Shown piece by piece: positions 37,011 to 37,925 of a stretch of 37,925 nt of DNA. The number at the start of each line of letters is the position of its first letter. Position 1 is the first letter of the stretch. Under the pieces are notes generated by a model. That model was given only the letters and a program-made list of their open reading frames with translations. It ran no database searches and was not told where the DNA came from. The translations under genes were made by a program, and so were the position numbers. The stretch spans positions 1 to 37,925 of the forward strand of contig JASEEZ010000019.1 in NCBI GenBank assembly GCA_030019215.1. The letters run 5' to 3'. The DNA is from Actinomycetota bacterium (lineage in GTDB: Bacteria > Actinomycetota > Aquicultoria > Subteraquimicrobiales > UBA9087).

Positions 37011-37195
37011 CAGGCCTGGAGGGATTCGAACCCCCAACCGCTTCGCTTCCAGGGGCTCTGCCCCTAGGACGCCCCCGATGAAATCGGGGGCTGTACCCCA
37101 AAAGCCTGGGGGAAATCCTTCCCCCAGCCCCCCCATGGGGTTGGGGCCCCAATCTTTTCCATCCGCCCAGCGCCTTCTGGTAACACACAAAGAAG
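37011..37195. repeat. tRNA-tail repeat, copy distal to tRNA-Trp
   Basis: A 185-bp unit. Its first 29 plus-strand bases (37011-37039) are identical to the 3' end of tRNA-Trp (T arm, 3' acceptor strand, discriminator). The rest is a chain of palindromes: AGGGGC/GCCCCT (37051-37065), GCCCCCGAT/ATCGGGGGC (37071-37091), CTGGGGGAA/TTCCCCCAG (37106-37127), CCCCATGGGG (37131-37140) and TTGGGGCCCCAA (37141-37152), followed by a 34-base link. It differs from the neighbouring unit (37196-37378) by only two missing bases in G/C runs. No protein is encoded. Confidence 0.85.
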
Positions 37196-37378
37196 CAGGC
37201 CTGGAGGGATTCGAACCCCCAACCGCTTCGCTTCCAGGGGCTCTGCCCCTAGGACGCCCCCGATGAAATCGGGGCTGTACCCCAAAAGCCTGGGGGAAAT
37301 CCTTCCCCCAGCCCCCCATGGGGTTGGGGCCCCAATCTTTTCCATCCGCCCAGCGCCTTCTGGTAACACACAAAGAAG
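37196..37378. repeat. tRNA-tail repeat, copy next to tRNA-Trp
   Basis: A 183-bp tandem copy of the unit at 37011-37195, with the same 29-base tRNA-Trp 3' end and the same series of palindromes. It ends exactly where the intact tRNA-Trp gene begins. The link sequence (CTTCTTTGTGTG... on the minus strand) is shared by both units and, in diverged form, by the single-copy sequence after the last tail (36982-37010). This shows that each unit spans from one tRNA 3' end to the next. Confidence 0.85.
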
Positions 37379-37453
37379 CAGGCCTGGAGGGATTCGAACC
37401 CCCAACCCCCGGTTTTGGAGACCGGTGCTCTAGCCAGTTAGAGCTACAGGCCT
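37379..37453 (-). tRNA. tRNA-Trp (anticodon CCA)
   Basis: A complete 75-base tRNA: acceptor AGGCCTG / CAGGCCT, D stem GCTC/GAGC, anticodon stem CCGGT/ACCGG with loop CTCCAAA (anticodon CCA, plus-strand 37416-37418), T arm GGGGG-TTCGAAT-CCCTC and discriminator G. The CCA tail is not encoded. It lies between rpmG and secE, a position where tRNA-Trp is common. The upstream leader holds a second AGGCCTG (in the minus-strand leader) and a small inverted repeat CTGCC-AATA-GGCAG (37460-37473). Confidence 0.96.
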
Positions 37454-37559
37454 GTCTGCCAATAGGCAGGCCTATCAGTCGCTCACAGTCTTCTTCAAAA
37501 TTATTTTTAAACCAGCCATTCCCAAATCTCAAAGCTTAAGACCTGCAACAATAGTATAT

Positions 37560-37709
37560 CTAGCGGGTCTCCTTGTGTAAAGTATGGCGCCGACACCACC
37601 TGCAGTACTTCTTCATCTCTATTCTATCAGGGTCATTGCTCTTATTCTTGGTGGTCGTATAGTTTCTCCGCTTGCACTCGGTGCAGGCCAAAGTGACTAA
37701 CTGTCTCAC
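37560..37709 (-). CDS. rpmG: 50S ribosomal protein L33, zinc form
   Basis: A 49-residue L33 found by direct translation: (M)[21 protein letters not shown] followed by a second pair in [17 protein letters not shown]. The two CxxC pairs (CTEC and CRWC) are the zinc-binding C+ form. The start is GTG (37707-37709) with AGGAGG 4-5 bases upstream. It precedes tRNA-Trp and secE as in many Gram-positive genomes. Confidence 0.96.
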   Translation of the reverse strand: MRQLVTLACTECKRRNYTTTKNKSNDPDRIEMKKYCRWCRRHTLHKETR

Positions 37710-37752
37710 CGCTCCTCCTACAATCCCCACTCCAGACTCAAGAACTTCAATA

Positions 37753-37781
37753 AGCTAACACTTTAGACTAAGTCTGTCAAT
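37753..37781 (-). promoter_or_regulatory. Promoter of rpmG-trnW-secE-nusG-rplKA
   Basis: Minus strand: -35 TTGACA (37776-37781), 17-base spacer, -10 TAGCTT (37753-37758) with an extended TG two bases before it. It lies between the tuf terminator and rpmG and predicts a start near 37746. Confidence 0.65.
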
Positions 37782-37801
37782 ACTGCGCCCTTCGGGCACC
37801 C

Positions 37802-37829
37802 ATTAAAAAGAGCCCCGCCGGCGGCGGGG
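37802..37829 (-). terminator. Intrinsic terminator of tuf copy 2
   Basis: Minus strand: CCCCGCC-GCC-GGCGGGG (37813-37829) followed by CTCTTTTTAAT. A strong GC stem with a T-run 34 bases after the tuf stop codon. The stem is a member of the CCCCGCC/GGCGGGG palindrome group seen elsewhere in the window. Confidence 0.9.
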
Positions 37830-37863
37830 TCTCCTTTATGGTAGGTACAGAGTTCAAGTAGGA

Positions 37864-37925
37864 TTAGGCCAGTATCTTCGTGATGCTCCCGGCTCCCACA
37901 GTGTGACCACCCTCTCTGATGGCGA
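37864..37925 (-). CDS. tuf: Elongation factor Tu (copy 2), C-terminal end only
   Basis: The last 19 codons of a second tuf gene, cut by the right edge of the window. Bases 37871-37925 are identical to 21373-21427 of copy 1 (55 of 55). The proteins differ at the last residue: copy 1 ends KILQ, copy 2 ends KILA. Duplicated tuf genes, one in the str operon and one before rpmG-trnW-secE, are common and are kept alike by gene conversion. Confidence 0.93.
   Translation of the reverse strand, partial: AIREGGHTVGAGSITKILA

Noticed and set aside
37011-37408. CRISPR array
   Set aside because: Three copies of a 29-base sequence at ~184-base spacing look array-like, but the repeat is the tRNA 3' end and the intervening sequences are near-identical, not unique spacers.
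36669-37532. A 287-codon open frame running through tRNA-Trp, the two tandem repeats and secE
   Set aside because: Only the last 72 codons are SecE. The rest translates a tRNA gene and GC-rich palindromic repeats, has no homologous start and would destroy the tRNA annotation.
37513-37541. Separate promoter for tRNA-Trp (TTGAGA-17-TAAAAA on the minus strand)
   Set aside because: The -10 matches poorly and the rpmG promoter upstream already covers the tRNA.

Overview
The window is the universal ribosomal-protein / RNA-polymerase / elongation-factor supercluster of a bacterium. Every confidently recognised gene lies on the minus strand, so transcription runs from the right end of the window to the left. 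Features that together point to a Gram-positive-type (Bacillota/Actinomycetota-grade, possibly deep-branching) organism are: zinc-ribbon forms of S4, S14, L24, L33 and L36; an L10-leader attenuator; the remains of an L7Ae-like gene between rpoC and rpsL; an EcfA1-EcfA2-EcfT-TruA block after rplQ; and a four-cysteine insert in EF-Tu. I cannot name a genus from the sequence alone.

Transcription order: C-terminal end of a second tuf copy (cut by the right edge) with its terminator; a promoter, then rpmG, tRNA-Trp, two tandem ~184-bp hairpin-rich repeats each closed by a copy of the tRNA 3' end, secE, nusG, rplK, rplA; a promoter plus L10 leader, then rplJ, rplL; a promoter, then rpoB, rpoC; a promoter, then a decayed L7Ae-like gene, rpsL, rpsG, fusA, tuf; then without a visible terminator rpsJ, rplC, rplD, rplW, rplB, rpsS, rplV, rpsC, rplP, rpmC, rpsQ, rplN, rplX, rplE, rpsZ, rpsH, rplF, rplR, (MITE-like insert), rpsE, rpmD, rplO, secY, adk, map, infA, rpmJ, rpsM, rpsK, rpsD, rpoA, rplQ. 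A strong intrinsic terminator follows, sitting directly on the ribosome binding site of ecfA1; then ecfA1, ecfA2, ecfT, truA. After truA, where rplM-rpsI are often found, there are instead two AT-rich genes: an unknown helical protein and a PD-(D/E)XK-type nuclease-like protein. The left 315 bases hold no gene I can support.

The genes build the ribosome (proteins of both subunits), RNA polymerase core (alpha, beta, beta'), translation factors (IF-1, EF-G, EF-Tu), the Sec translocon (SecY, SecE), nascent-chain maturation (Map), nucleotide balance (Adk), a vitamin/metal ECF transporter energising module and a tRNA pseudouridine synthase. Four promoters with near-consensus -35/-10 boxes, all with 17-bp spacing, can be read directly upstream of rpmG, rplJ, rpoB and the str operon.

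The most notable non-routine signals are: the tRNA-Trp-tail tandem repeats; a reciprocal Asn/Ser exchange in the G4 and G5 guanine-recognition motifs of EF-Tu; a clearly broken L7Ae-like ribosomal-protein gene with one nonsense and one frameshift lesion; a 238-bp insert with ~20-bp terminal inverted repeats inside the spc operon; heptad-periodic palindromes in two intergenic spacers; a repeated GC palindrome that in one case covers the nusG Shine-Dalgarno site; and Lys/Glu/Ala-rich tails on L7/L12, L5, L22 and S3.
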